The position numbers were made by a program, and so were the translations under genes. A stretch of DNA of 64,000 nt from Pseudonocardia sp. TRM90224 (lineage in GTDB: Bacteria > Actinomycetota > Actinomycetes > Mycobacteriales > Pseudonocardiaceae). Below are positions 53,189 through 61,283 of the stretch, one piece after another. Each line of letters opens with the position of its first letter. The stretch's first letter is position 1. The notes beneath the pieces were generated by a model that was not told the origin of the DNA, ran no database searches, and was given only the letters and a program-made list of their open reading frames with translations. The stretch spans positions 31,229 to 95,228 of the forward strand of contig NZ_JAJGSX010000026.1 of the NCBI RefSeq assembly GCF_021245725.1, read 5' to 3'.

Positions 53189-53203
53189 GTGAGTAGTACT
53201 CAC
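53189..53203. promoter_or_regulatory. MarR-type operator palindrome
   Basis: GTGAGTA-G-TACTCAC, a perfect 15-bp dyad 33 bp before the marR start. TATATT immediately upstream (53183-53188) could be the -10, so occupancy would block transcription. Auto-repression of the marR-MFS operon is the natural inference. Confidence 0.65.
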
Positions 53204-53236
53204 TATGAGAACTATTCCATATATCGAGGGGGCGGG

Positions 53237-53695
53237 ATGAGCAGCGTTCCGGACGTCGCGGAGTTGTACGGGCTGTTGGCGCAGGTCGTCGACAGGTTCA
53301 TGCGCCAGACCGGCGAGATCTTCGCGGCCCACCAGGTGCCGTACGCCCAGGCGCGGACCCTGCTGCAGCTCGGCGACGAGCGCACTGCGGTGCACATGAA
53401 GACCCTCGCCGAATCGATGGGGGTGGTCCCGCGATCGATCACGTCGGTCGTGGACGGGCTGGAGCGGCGCGAACTGGTGCGTCGCACCCCTGATCCCGAC
53501 GACCGGCGCGCCATGCTGATCTCGCTCACCGACCGGGGAACGGAGCTGGTCGAGCGGATCCACCAGGCCAACATCGAGCTGGGCGGCGAGCTGTTCGCCC
53601 CGCTCTCCGCGCAGGATCTGGCCACCTTCGGCGAGCTGTTGCGTGCGGTCCTGAAGGACGCGCCCGCGGATCGGGAAGGGCAGCAGGGGAGATGA
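53237..53695 (+). CDS. MarR-family transcriptional regulator
   Basis: 152 residues. The winged helix includes HMKTLAESMGVVPRSITSVV and the wing arginine-rich LVRRTPDPDDRRAMLISLT. ATG at 53237 follows GAGGGGGCGGG. It overlaps the exporter start as ATGA. Such pairs are ligand-released repressors of multidrug pumps. Confidence 0.92.
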   Translation: MSSVPDVAELYGLLAQVVDRFMRQTGEIFAAHQVPYAQARTLLQLGDERTAVHMKTLAESMGVVPRSITSVVDGLERRELVRRTPDPDDRRAMLISLTDRGTELVERIHQANIELGGELFAPLSAQDLATFGELLRAVLKDAPADREGQQGR

Positions 53696-55143
53696 CGTCC
53701 GAGCTCGCGAACAACCCGAAGCGCTGGTGGATCCTGGGCTTCGTGGCGCTCGCCGTGCTGATGGTGATGATCGACGGGACGATCGTGCTGGTCGCGATGC
53801 CATCGATGCAGGCAGACGTCGGGCTCTCCGACGCCGACCGGCAGTGGCTGATCACCGCCTACGCGCTGGCCTTCGGCAGCTTGCTGCTCATCGGCGGCCG
53901 GATCGCCGACCGCATGGGACGCCGCAACGCACTGCTGATCGGGCTGATCGGGTTCGCGATCGCCTCCGCGGTCGGCGGTGCGACCTCCAGCGGTCCGGTG
54001 TTGATCGCCGCGCGCGCCGCGCAGGGCGTATTCGCGGCGCTGCTCTCCCCAGCCGGGTTGTCGATCATCACGACCACCTTCACGGGCGATCCGAAGGAGC
54101 GCGCCAAGGCCTTCGGCGTGTTCTCCGGGGTGGCCGGTGGCGGGGTCGCGTTGGGGCTGTTGCTCGGCGGGGTGCTGACCGAGACGCTGAGCTGGCGGTG
54201 GTGCATGTACGTCAACGTGCCGATCGCCGTTATCGCCGGTATCGGCGTCGTGCTGGTGCTGCCCGTACTGGCCGGCCACAAGGAGGGCCGGCTGGACATC
54301 GCGGGCGCGCTGACCAGCTGCCTCGGCATGGTCGCCTTCGTCTACGGCTTCTCATGGGGCGGTGAGCACGGCTGGACCACGACCGCGGTGGTCATGGTGC
54401 TGGTCGGACTGGTGCTGTTGGGCGCGTTCCTGGTGCTCCAGACCACGGTCCCGTACCCGCTGATCCCGCTGCGGGTGCTCGCCGACCGGAACCGGGCGGG
54501 CGCCCTCATCGCGGTCACCTTCATCACCGTCGCGCAACTGAGCATCGGCTTGTACGCCACCTATCAGATGCAGACGATCATGCAGTTCTCCCCGCTGACC
54601 ACGGGGCTGGCCATCCTCCCGCTGGTCGCGTCGGTGCTGGTCGGCTCGGTCTACCTGGCGCCGAGAGTGCTGCCCCGGCGGCCGGCACGGGTGCTGATCG
54701 TGCCCGGCATGCTGCTCACCGCGGGTGCGCTGTTCATCTTCACCCGGATGACCCCGGACACCAGCTTCGTCGCGGGCCTCCTGCCCGCGGAGATGTTGCT
54801 GGGGCTGGGCATCGGGCTCACCCTCTCGCCCGCCACCAACACCGCGACCAGCAAGATCGCCGAGAAGGACGCGGGCGCGGTGTCCGCCTCGGTGGGCGCC
54901 ACCCAGCAGGTGGGGGCGGCGCTGGGCACCGCCTTCGCCAACGCGGTCTCCACCTCGGCTGCAGCGGCCTACCTGGCGGCCGCGCCCGGCGCCCCGGTGG
55001 CGAGCGCGACCATCCACGGCAACGCGACGGCCGCGGGCTGGACCATCGGGATCATCCTGGCCGCCGCGCTGGCAGTGTGGTTGCTGGTCAACGCCCGGCC
55101 GCAGGACCTCCGCTCGGAGGAGGACGAGCTGCTGATGCTGTGA
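53692..55143 (+). CDS. DHA2-family MFS drug exporter (EmrB/QacA type, 14 TMS)
   Basis: 483 residues, the usual length for 14 membrane segments. MIDGTIVLVAMPSMQADVGL in helix 1, GRIADRMGRRNALLIG in loop 2-3 and GVFSGVAGGGVALGLLLGGV, the motif C of antiporters, are visible. It is expected to expel lipophilic compounds by proton exchange. It is controlled by the overlapping marR gene. Confidence 0.92.
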   Translation: MTSELANNPKRWWILGFVALAVLMVMIDGTIVLVAMPSMQADVGLSDADRQWLITAYALAFGSLLLIGGRIADRMGRRNALLIGLIGFAIASAVGGATSSGPVLIAARAAQGVFAALLSPAGLSIITTTFTGDPKERAKAFGVFSGVAGGGVALGLLLGGVLTETLSWRWCMYVNVPIAVIAGIGVVLVLPVLAGHKEGRLDIAGALTSCLGMVAFVYGFSWGGEHGWTTTAVVMVLVGLVLLGAFLVLQTTVPYPLIPLRVLADRNRAGALIAVTFITVAQLSIGLYATYQMQTIMQFSPLTTGLAILPLVASVLVGSVYLAPRVLPRRPARVLIVPGMLLTAGALFIFTRMTPDTSFVAGLLPAEMLLGLGIGLTLSPATNTATSKIAEKDAGAVSASVGATQQVGAALGTAFANAVSTSAAAAYLAAAPGAPVASATIHGNATAAGWTIGIILAAALAVWLLVNARPQDLRSEEDELLML

Positions 55144-55156
55144 CCGCGGTGCAGGT

Positions 55157-55181
55157 TTCAGTACTGCGAGTTCAGTACTGC
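55157..55181. promoter_or_regulatory. paired CAGTACTG palindromes
   Basis: TTCAGTACTGC occurs twice, 14 bp apart; each contains the perfect 8-bp palindrome CAGTACTG. They lie after the exporter stop and 54 bp before the amidohydrolase start. A binding site for a dimeric regulator of the amidohydrolase is possible. Confidence 0.4.
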
Positions 55182-55234
55182 ATCACCGTGGTTCCCACGA
55201 TGACGGTCGGCCGGTCCTGCCGTGCACTCTCCCC

Positions 55235-56461
55235 GTGACCGCAACCACGAGCACCACGCCCGCCACGAGCCGCGACCGGCAGCGCCGGCGCGTCGCCATC
55301 CGGGCCGCCCGCCTGTTCGACGGGCTCGGCGACACGACCGTCCCCGATCCGCTGGTCGTGGTGGCGGACGGGCGCATCGTGTCGGTCGAGTTCGGGCCGC
55401 GCGCGGCGGCGCCACCCGACGCCGAGACCGTCGACCTGCCCGGTGCCACCCTGATGCCCGGGCTCGTCGACGCCCACGTCCACCTCGCCTTCGACGCCGG
55501 CCCGGATGCGGTCGGTGCGCTCGCCGCCCGCGACGACGACGCCGTCCTCGACGCTATGGCTGCCGCGGCCGCGATCCAGCTCGCCGCCGGTGTGACGACC
55601 GTCCGCGACCTGGGTGACCGCGACTACCTGGCGCTGCGACTACGGGAGCGGCCTGGCCCGTTGCCGACCATCGCGGCGGCCGGACCACCGATCACGTCGG
55701 CGGGCGGCCACTGCCACTTCCTCGGCGGGGCGACCGTGCAGGGAGTCGACGGTGTGCGGGTCGCCGTGCGCGAGCACGCCGCCCGCGGCGTCGACGTGAT
55801 CAAGGTGATGGCCAGCGGTGGCAACCTCACCCCGGGCTCAGATGCGCTCACCGAGCAGCTCGGACCGGACAAGCTCGCCGCGCTCGTCGCCGAGGCGCAT
55901 CGGCACGGGCTGCCCGTCACGGCGCACGCCCACGGGCTGCCGTCGATCGAGGCCGCCGTCGCGGCCAGGGTGGACGGGCTCGAGCACTGCTCGTTCATGA
56001 CGGCCGACGGTGTGCGCGCCACGGACGAGCTGGTGGCGACGATCGTGGCCAGGCGGATCGCAGTCAGCGGGACCCTCGGCGTGGTGCCGTGTCCGGACAT
56101 GCCCGGCCCGCCGCCGTCGATGCTGCGCCACCTGCCCGCGATGATCTCCGCGCACGCTCGGCTGGTCGCGCGCGGAGCGCTGTACGTGGTCGGCACCGAC
56201 GCCGGGATCGGGCCGGTCAAGCCGCACGGTGTGCTGCCGCACGGCCTGGCGGACCTCGTGCGGCTGGGCATGACTCCCGCTGCGGCGCTGCGCACCGGCA
56301 CGAGCACCGCCGCGCAGGTGTGCGGGTTCGGCGACCGCTAGGGCCGCGTCGCACCCGGGTTCGACGCCGACCTGCTCGCCGTCGACGGCGACCCGCTCGC
56401 CGACCTGGCGGCCCTGCGGCGTCCGCTGGCCGTGCTGGCGGCCGGTCGGCGGATCGTCTGA
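55235..56461 (+). pseudogene. metal-dependent amidohydrolase interrupted by in-frame TAG
   Basis: It resembles the imidazolonepropionase/prolidase-like amidohydrolases: GATLMPGLVDAHVHLAFDAG with the HxH metal site, IKVMASGGNL, VTAHAHGLPSIEAAV and VGTDAGIGP. Translation stops at TAG 56339-56341 after CGFGDR. The same frame then continues GRVAPGFDADLLAVDGDPLA and on to TGA at 56459-56461, exactly the conserved C-terminal strand of the family. One base change (for example from CAG) explains it. The truncated protein (368 residues) keeps all visible metal ligands, so partial function is possible. Confidence 0.85.
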
Positions 56462-56556
56462 TCGGGCATCCGACCGCGCAGACGGCCGTCCGGCCCAGTG
56501 TTCGGGGCGGCCCGACGAGTCCGAGTAATGCGGGACCGGACGGGTAACCCACACGC

Positions 56557-56772
56557 ATGAGAATCGGGTCGAGCATCGGACTGATCGCCTTGGGCCTGAT
56601 ATTGGCGCTGGCGGTGAACGTGAACCTGGGTGGGATCGACCTGAACCTGATCGGGTGGATCCTCACCGTGGTCGGCGTGATCGGGCTCATCGCGAGCCTG
56701 GCGATGGCGCGCCAGGCGCGGCCAGTGGTACGCGAGGAGTCGCTGCCGCCGCACCGCGACATCCGCTACTGA
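56557..56772 (+). CDS. small membrane protein, DUF6458 type
   Basis: 71 residues. It opens MRIGSSIGLIALGLILALAV and has a second helix LIGWILTVVGVIGLIASLAM, then a charged tail. This two-helix layout, with VNLGGIDLN between the helices, is the common actinobacterial DUF6458 pattern. Function unknown. Confidence 0.8.
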   Translation: MRIGSSIGLIALGLILALAVNVNLGGIDLNLIGWILTVVGVIGLIASLAMARQARPVVREESLPPHRDIRY

Positions 56773-56820
56773 CCGCAGGCCACGTGCTGGTCCCGGTTGG
56801 ATCAGTAGTGTGACCGACCC

Positions 56821-57723
56821 ATGGACCTCCTGACGGGCGTCGCCCCCGTCGTCCCGACGATCTTCCACAACAACGAGGGCCTCGACCTGCCCGGTCTGCG
56901 CCGGGTGGTCGAGTACCTCGTCGACAGCGAGGTCGATGCGGTGTGCGCCCTCGCCAACTTCTCCGAGCAGTTCTCGCTCACCGACGCAGAGCGGGACGCC
57001 GTTGCCGCGACCGTGCTGGAGCAGGTCGCCGGCCGGATCCCGGTGATCATGACGACGAGCCACTTCAGTGCGCGGGTCTGCGCGGCTCGCAGCCGTGCCG
57101 CCCAGGATGCGGGTGCCGCCATGGTCATGGTGATGCCGCCGTTCCTCGGCGCCACCATGGCCGTCCCGCGGGCCTCGGTGCTGGAGTTCTTCGCCGTGGT
57201 GGCGGCCGCCATCGACATCCCGATCATGGTGCAGGACGCGCCGCTCTCGACGACCCCGCTCCCGGTGGACCTGCTCGTCGAGCTCGTCGAGCGGGTCCCG
57301 CAGGTGCAGGCGGCGAAGATCGAGGTGCCGTTCGCGGCCGAGAAGTTGCGGGCGCTGCGGGACCGGTTCGCGGCCCCGTTCGACGGCGAGGAGTCCGTGA
57401 CGCTGATCCCCGATCTCGACGCCGGCGCGGTGGGCACGATGTGCAGCGCGCTGGTGCCGACCGAGCTCGGGCGGATCGTGCGCAGCTACCGCGGCGGCGA
57501 CCGGGAGGCGGCGGTCTCGGCTTGGGAGGCGCTGCTGCCGCTGATCCACTTCGAGAACCGGCAATGCGGTCTGCGGGCGCAGAAGATCCTGCTGGCGGAG
57601 GGCGGGATCATCGGGTCGGAGCGCACGCGCGCGCCGCTGGCCCCGGTGTCGCCGCAGACCAGGGCCAGCCTGGTCGAACTGGCCGTCCGCCGCGATCCAC
57701 TGGTTCTGCGGTGGGCGCGATAG
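56821..57723 (+). CDS. DapA-family (dihydrodipicolinate synthase-like) aldolase
   Basis: 300 residues of the (beta/alpha)8 class I aldolase family. The Schiff-base lysine is in VQAAKIEVP. The usual YNxP motif reads VQDAPLSTT, so the catalytic tyrosine of true DapA is absent; this excludes ordinary lysine biosynthesis and suggests another 2-oxo-acid lyase or a dehydratase. Next to it is a truncated Gfo/Idh gene, a common partner of sugar-acid aldolases. Confidence 0.85.
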   Translation: MDLLTGVAPVVPTIFHNNEGLDLPGLRRVVEYLVDSEVDAVCALANFSEQFSLTDAERDAVAATVLEQVAGRIPVIMTTSHFSARVCAARSRAAQDAGAAMVMVMPPFLGATMAVPRASVLEFFAVVAAAIDIPIMVQDAPLSTTPLPVDLLVELVERVPQVQAAKIEVPFAAEKLRALRDRFAAPFDGEESVTLIPDLDAGAVGTMCSALVPTELGRIVRSYRGGDREAAVSAWEALLPLIHFENRQCGLRAQKILLAEGGIIGSERTRAPLAPVSPQTRASLVELAVRRDPLVLRWAR

Positions 57724-57742
57724 CCGGTCCTACTGTGACGTC

Positions 57743-58290
57743 GTGCGGATCGCGATGGCCGGGCTGGCCACCACCCATCCCTTCACGGACGCCACGACGC
57801 TGGCGCGGCACGCCGAGTTCGCGGTGTGGGAGCCGGACCGGGAACGCCTGGACCGGTTCCGCCACGAGCACCCGACGGCGGTGGTCCACGCGAGCCTCGA
57901 CGACCTGCTGGCCACCCGGCCCGACGGGGTGTTGCTGACGGTGCCCACCCCGCAGGTGCCCGCCGCGCTGGAACGCGTGCTGGCGACCGACGCGCCGTGC
58001 TTCGTCAACAAGCCCGCCGCGGCCACGCGGGCGCAGCTCGACGCGCTGGACCGGCTCCCGATCGGCGACCGCGTGCCCTCCACGTCGGTGCTGCGCTTCG
58101 CGCCGTCCTTCGCCGGCGCGACGGTTGAGCCGACCGAGGTGCTGGCTGTGCGCGCGACGGTCCGCCACGACGACGGCATGCGGGCCACCGGGTACAACCG
58201 CTGGCAGGACACGCCGGCCGAAGGTGGCGGCACCCTCGTCACGATGGGCGTGCACGGGGTGGAGCTGCTCGTGGCCCTGCTCGGCCGGAC
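57743..58290 (+). pseudogene. Gfo/Idh/MocA oxidoreductase, 3' truncated
   Basis: The N-terminal NAD-binding half begins MRIAMAGLATTHPF and has the conserved lysine in CFVNKPAAATRAQLDAL (the EKP motif as NKP). Homology ends at GVHGVELLVALLGR, about half the normal 330-350 residues. Beyond 58290 the frame only reads the reverse of a truncated hydrolase. The start is GTG, 20 bases after the aldolase stop. Confidence 0.8.
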
Positions 58291-58959
58291 GTGCAGCGCT
58301 GCGGCGACCGCGCCGGCCACTTCCGCCGTGCAGGTGCGGTCGTGCTGCCCGCGCGCGACCAGCACAGGGCAGAGCACCCGCGCCGCGGCCGCCCGGAAGT
58401 CCTCCGTGAATCCGACCGTCAGCAGCTCGGCGACCACGTCCACGTCGTTGTCTGCGGCAAGCCGCTCGGCCTCGGCGATCCAAGCGGGGTCCGCACCGGG
58501 CGCGAACGTCCACTCCGGGCCGATGGCGTCGAAGAACGCGCGCACGCCGACCTCGCGGAGCAATCCGAGCGCCTGGTCGCGCAGTTCGGGAGCCGGTGCG
58601 AGCGCACTGCCGACCAGGCTGAGCGTCTCGACCCTCGCGGGGTACGCCGCCGCGAGTGTGATCCCGACTGCCCCACCGAACGACGAGCCGACGACGTGCG
58701 CATGCGCCCAGCCGAGTGCGTCGAGCACTGCGACCACGTCGGCGGCCTGGCGGGCAGACCCGAGCGGGCCCCTCCGCGTCGACGCCCCGTGGCCACGCAT
58801 GTCGAGCGCCGCGACCGGTCGGCCGGTCAGGTGCGGGACGAACCGCGACCACACGCTCGCCCCGCTGTTGAGCCCGTGCAGCAGCACCGCTGGGGTGGCG
58901 GAGCCGTCTCCGCTCACGACGGCGGCGACCTCGCCGCCTGGCACACCTACCCGGATCAT
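58284..58959 (-). pseudogene. alpha/beta-hydrolase, 3' truncated
   Basis: It starts MIRVGVPGGEVAAVVSG and has the oxyanion loop LLHGLNSGASVWSRFVPHL and nucleophile elbow GSSFGGAVG. It continues to LVARGQHDRTCTAEVAGAVA and ends at the junction with the convergent Gfo/Idh fragment. The last strand and catalytic histidine are missing. Its ATG overlaps the stop of the upstream Rieske fragment. Confidence 0.82.
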
Positions 58960-59450
58960 GCCGCCGGCCCGTGGAGCGGGACGTACGCCATCACGTTGCG
59001 CTGGAAGTCCTGTATGCCGCGCTCGTAGCGGTGGGCAATGGGACCGACCGAGAACGTCGGCGAGTGCAGGCCACGCTGCACCGACCCCGCGCAGAAGACG
59101 TCCTCCGCCGCGACGCTGAGCTTCTTGCCCTTTCGCACCGCAGCCAGCAGGGATGCGGTGTCGCGGTCACCTGCGCGAACGCTCGCGGCAACATCGATCG
59201 CGGCGTCCTTGACCCGTGCGATCGACTGCCCGAGCAGCCCGCGCACCGTCGCGAGCTGGAACGTTGCGCTGTGGCCGGGGGTCACCCGCATGCGCAGCTC
59301 GAACGTCGTCGTCTCCGGGCCGGTCGGGAGAATCTCTGCAGACGCCCAGTAGGTGCCGCCGGTGAGCACGAACAGGTTGGGGAAGATCAGCCCGTACGAC
59401 GAGCCGTACCAGCGGGGATCGTCGAACAGCGGCGGCAGCCCGGTAGCTGC
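58956..59450 (-). pseudogene. Rieske oxygenase alpha subunit, C-terminal fragment
   Basis: About 165 codons matching the C-terminal catalytic domain of ring-hydroxylating dioxygenases: SYGLIFPNLFVLTGGTYWAS and DVFCAGSVQRGLHSPTF, then VGPIAHRYERGIQDFQRNVM. The Rieske cluster domain and the iron histidines are absent. The 5' end breaks near 59450, close to IS4 remnants, so insertion or deletion is the likely cause. It overlaps the hydrolase start as ATGA, a former two-gene operon. Confidence 0.75.
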
Positions 59451-59699
59451 TACGCAAGGGAAGTTACAATGCTTCACTCACTCCACAGTCAAAGTCCAGT
59501 CACTCACGAATCCTCCACTCGACCACCCTGGCAGTGCCCCTGCCATACCACCGGGCGTCGGCACTGTCGCGCCCACTGAGCCTTTTCGAACCTGGGGTTA
59601 GCCGCAATGCCAGTCACTTAGGCTGATCTTGCTGGTCGTGGGATGCGGCCAGTCCCGGATGGTTGGGGGTGATCGTTATCGCGGTGTGCGGTGGCCGGC

Positions 59700-60117
59700 T
59701 ATAGCGGTGACGCTGTCGATGGTGGGGCCTCTTGACGGGGAAGTTGCCCATCTTCCGATTGATCACCCGGAGATAGGAGCGGTTGCGCCGGGGCGGATTG
59801 ACCTCGCCTGCGACCCCCTGGAGGAGACACCGGTAGTGATCATCATGATCGGAGAGGGGAAAGAGTCCGGTATCCAGATTTCGGATCGGATGGTGGGTGC
59901 GGTGTCTTTATGGGAAATGCGGTCGGGATCCAGTTCGGCAGACTGGGCGGCGTCCGCGATAATCTGCATTATCGCGTAGTGCGCAGCCAGGTTTTACCCA
60001 GAGCTCCTGCCGCACCCCATCCGGCGATTTGAATCGGAGGATCCGGGTGGCGTTGAGTTGCTCTGAAATGCCCGCAAGGTCACGCGCTTCCCCCAAGGCA
60101 TAGCGGTTACGTAACAA
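59700..60117 (-). pseudogene. IS4-family transposase C-terminal remnant
   Basis: In one frame the minus strand reads LNATRILRFKSPDGVRQELW; a 1-base shift gives NLAAHYAIMQIIADAAQSAE, then LDPDRISHKDTAPTIR. Together these form the conserved C-terminal part of IS4-type transposases (RxxSPxxVxQExWxxLxxHYAIR). No N-terminal part is visible. It lies between the broken Rieske gene and the broken TetR gene. Confidence 0.7.
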
Positions 60118-60154
60118 CTGTTTTGCAACCTGCCGGCCCGGTAGACTCCTGCCA

Positions 60155-60613
60155 ATGCCGCGAGTTGTGGATCACGAGGAGCGGCGGCGGACGCTAGCGC
60201 TCGCCTCCTGCGCCGTCATCGCCCGCTCGGGCTGGCCGGCGCGCGACGATGCGCGACGTGGCGGCAGAGGCGGGCTGCACGACGGGGATGGTGAGCCACT
60301 ACTTCGCGGACAAGGACCAGTTGCTGGTCGCGGCGCTGGATGCGGCCAGCACCGCCGTCGGGGACCGGATCGCCCGCCGCATCGCGCATGGGCCCGGCGA
60401 CCTGCGCGCGGTTCTGGCCGAGTCGCTCCCGCTCGACGACGAGCGGAGACGGGAATGGCGGGTGTGGACGGCATTCTGGGCGCTGCCGTCGGCAACCCGG
60501 CGCTCGCGCGCGAACACCGCACCCGCTACGCCGCGTGGCGGGCCGGGATCGAGACGGTGTTGGCCGCGGAACCGTGGAGCGACGCGCCTATTGCTCAACG
60601 CGTGGCGGGCTGA
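60155..60613 (+). pseudogene. TetR-family regulator, frameshifted
   Basis: The first frame starts MPRVVDHEERRRTLALASCA, then the HTH is read in a second frame (MRDVAAEAGCTTGMVSHYFA). It carries on to WRVWTAFWA, and the first frame resumes with AVGNPALAREHRTRYAAWRA and ends at QRVAG. Two compensating shifts (near 60240 and 60480) would be needed. The C-terminus is also short (about 150 residues). It ends overlapping the convergent response regulator. Confidence 0.78.
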
Positions 60614-61283
60614 TCCGCCGGGACCAGGCCAGGACCACCTGTATGCGATCCGGCACGCCCAGCTTCGCCAGGATACTCGACACGTGGGCCTTGACCGTGT
60701 ACCTGCTGATTTGCAGGCGGTGGGCGATCTCGTCATTGGACAGGCCCTCCCCCACCAGGTCGCAGACCTCGCGCTCGCGCTGGGAGAGGTGGCGCGCGGC
60801 CGCGTGAACGCGGCGGTCCTGTGCGGTCGGTCGGCCCGGGCCGAAGGCGTCGACCATCCTCGCTGTCGCCTCGGGCGCCAGTACGGCGTGGCCCGATGCG
60901 ACCACCCGGATGCCGTCGCGCAGGCGTTCGCTCGGTGCGTCCTTGAGGAGGAATCCGCTCGCGCCGCTGGACAGCGCGGCGTAGACGTAGCTGTCCAGGT
61001 CGTACGTCGTGAGGATCAAGACGCGTGGCCGATTGCCGGAGGCCTTGTGCGGACCGGCGACGATCCGGCGCGTCGCCTCGATGCCATCCATCACGGGCAT
61101 GCGGATGTCCATCAGGACCACGTCCGGGCCGAGCCGGATGCTCGCCGCAACGGCGTCGGCACCATTGGCCGCCGTCCCCACGACCTCGAGGTCCGATGCC
61201 ACCGTGACCAGCCTGGTCAACGCCTCCCGGAGCAGGCGTTCGTCATCGGAGATCAGGACGCGGATCCGGGGATCGCCGCTCAT
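60588..61283 (-). CDS. NarL/LuxR-type response regulator (B)
   Basis: 231 residues. Receiver residues are DDE at 13-15, D59 in VVLMDIRMPVMDG and the lysine in FLLKDAP. The LuxR HTH is LSQREREVCDLVGEGLSNDE then IAHRLQISRYTVKAHVSSIL. It overlaps the kinase stop as ATGA. Its 3' end overlaps the TetR pseudogene. It is related in layout to the system at 48.0-49.9 kb. Confidence 0.92.
   Translation of the reverse strand: MSGDPRIRVLISDDERLLREALTRLVTVASDLEVVGTAANGADAVAASIRLGPDVVLMDIRMPVMDGIEATRRIVAGPHKASGNRPRVLILTTYDLDSYVYAALSSGASGFLLKDAPSERLRDGIRVVASGHAVLAPEATARMVDAFGPGRPTAQDRRVHAAARHLSQREREVCDLVGEGLSNDEIAHRLQISRYTVKAHVSSILAKLGVPDRIQVVLAWSRRISPPRVEQ

Noticed and set aside
56339..56341. TAG read as pyrrolysine or programmed readthrough
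   Set aside because: No Pyl machinery is visible and the family does not use such a residue there; a point mutation or sequence error is simpler.
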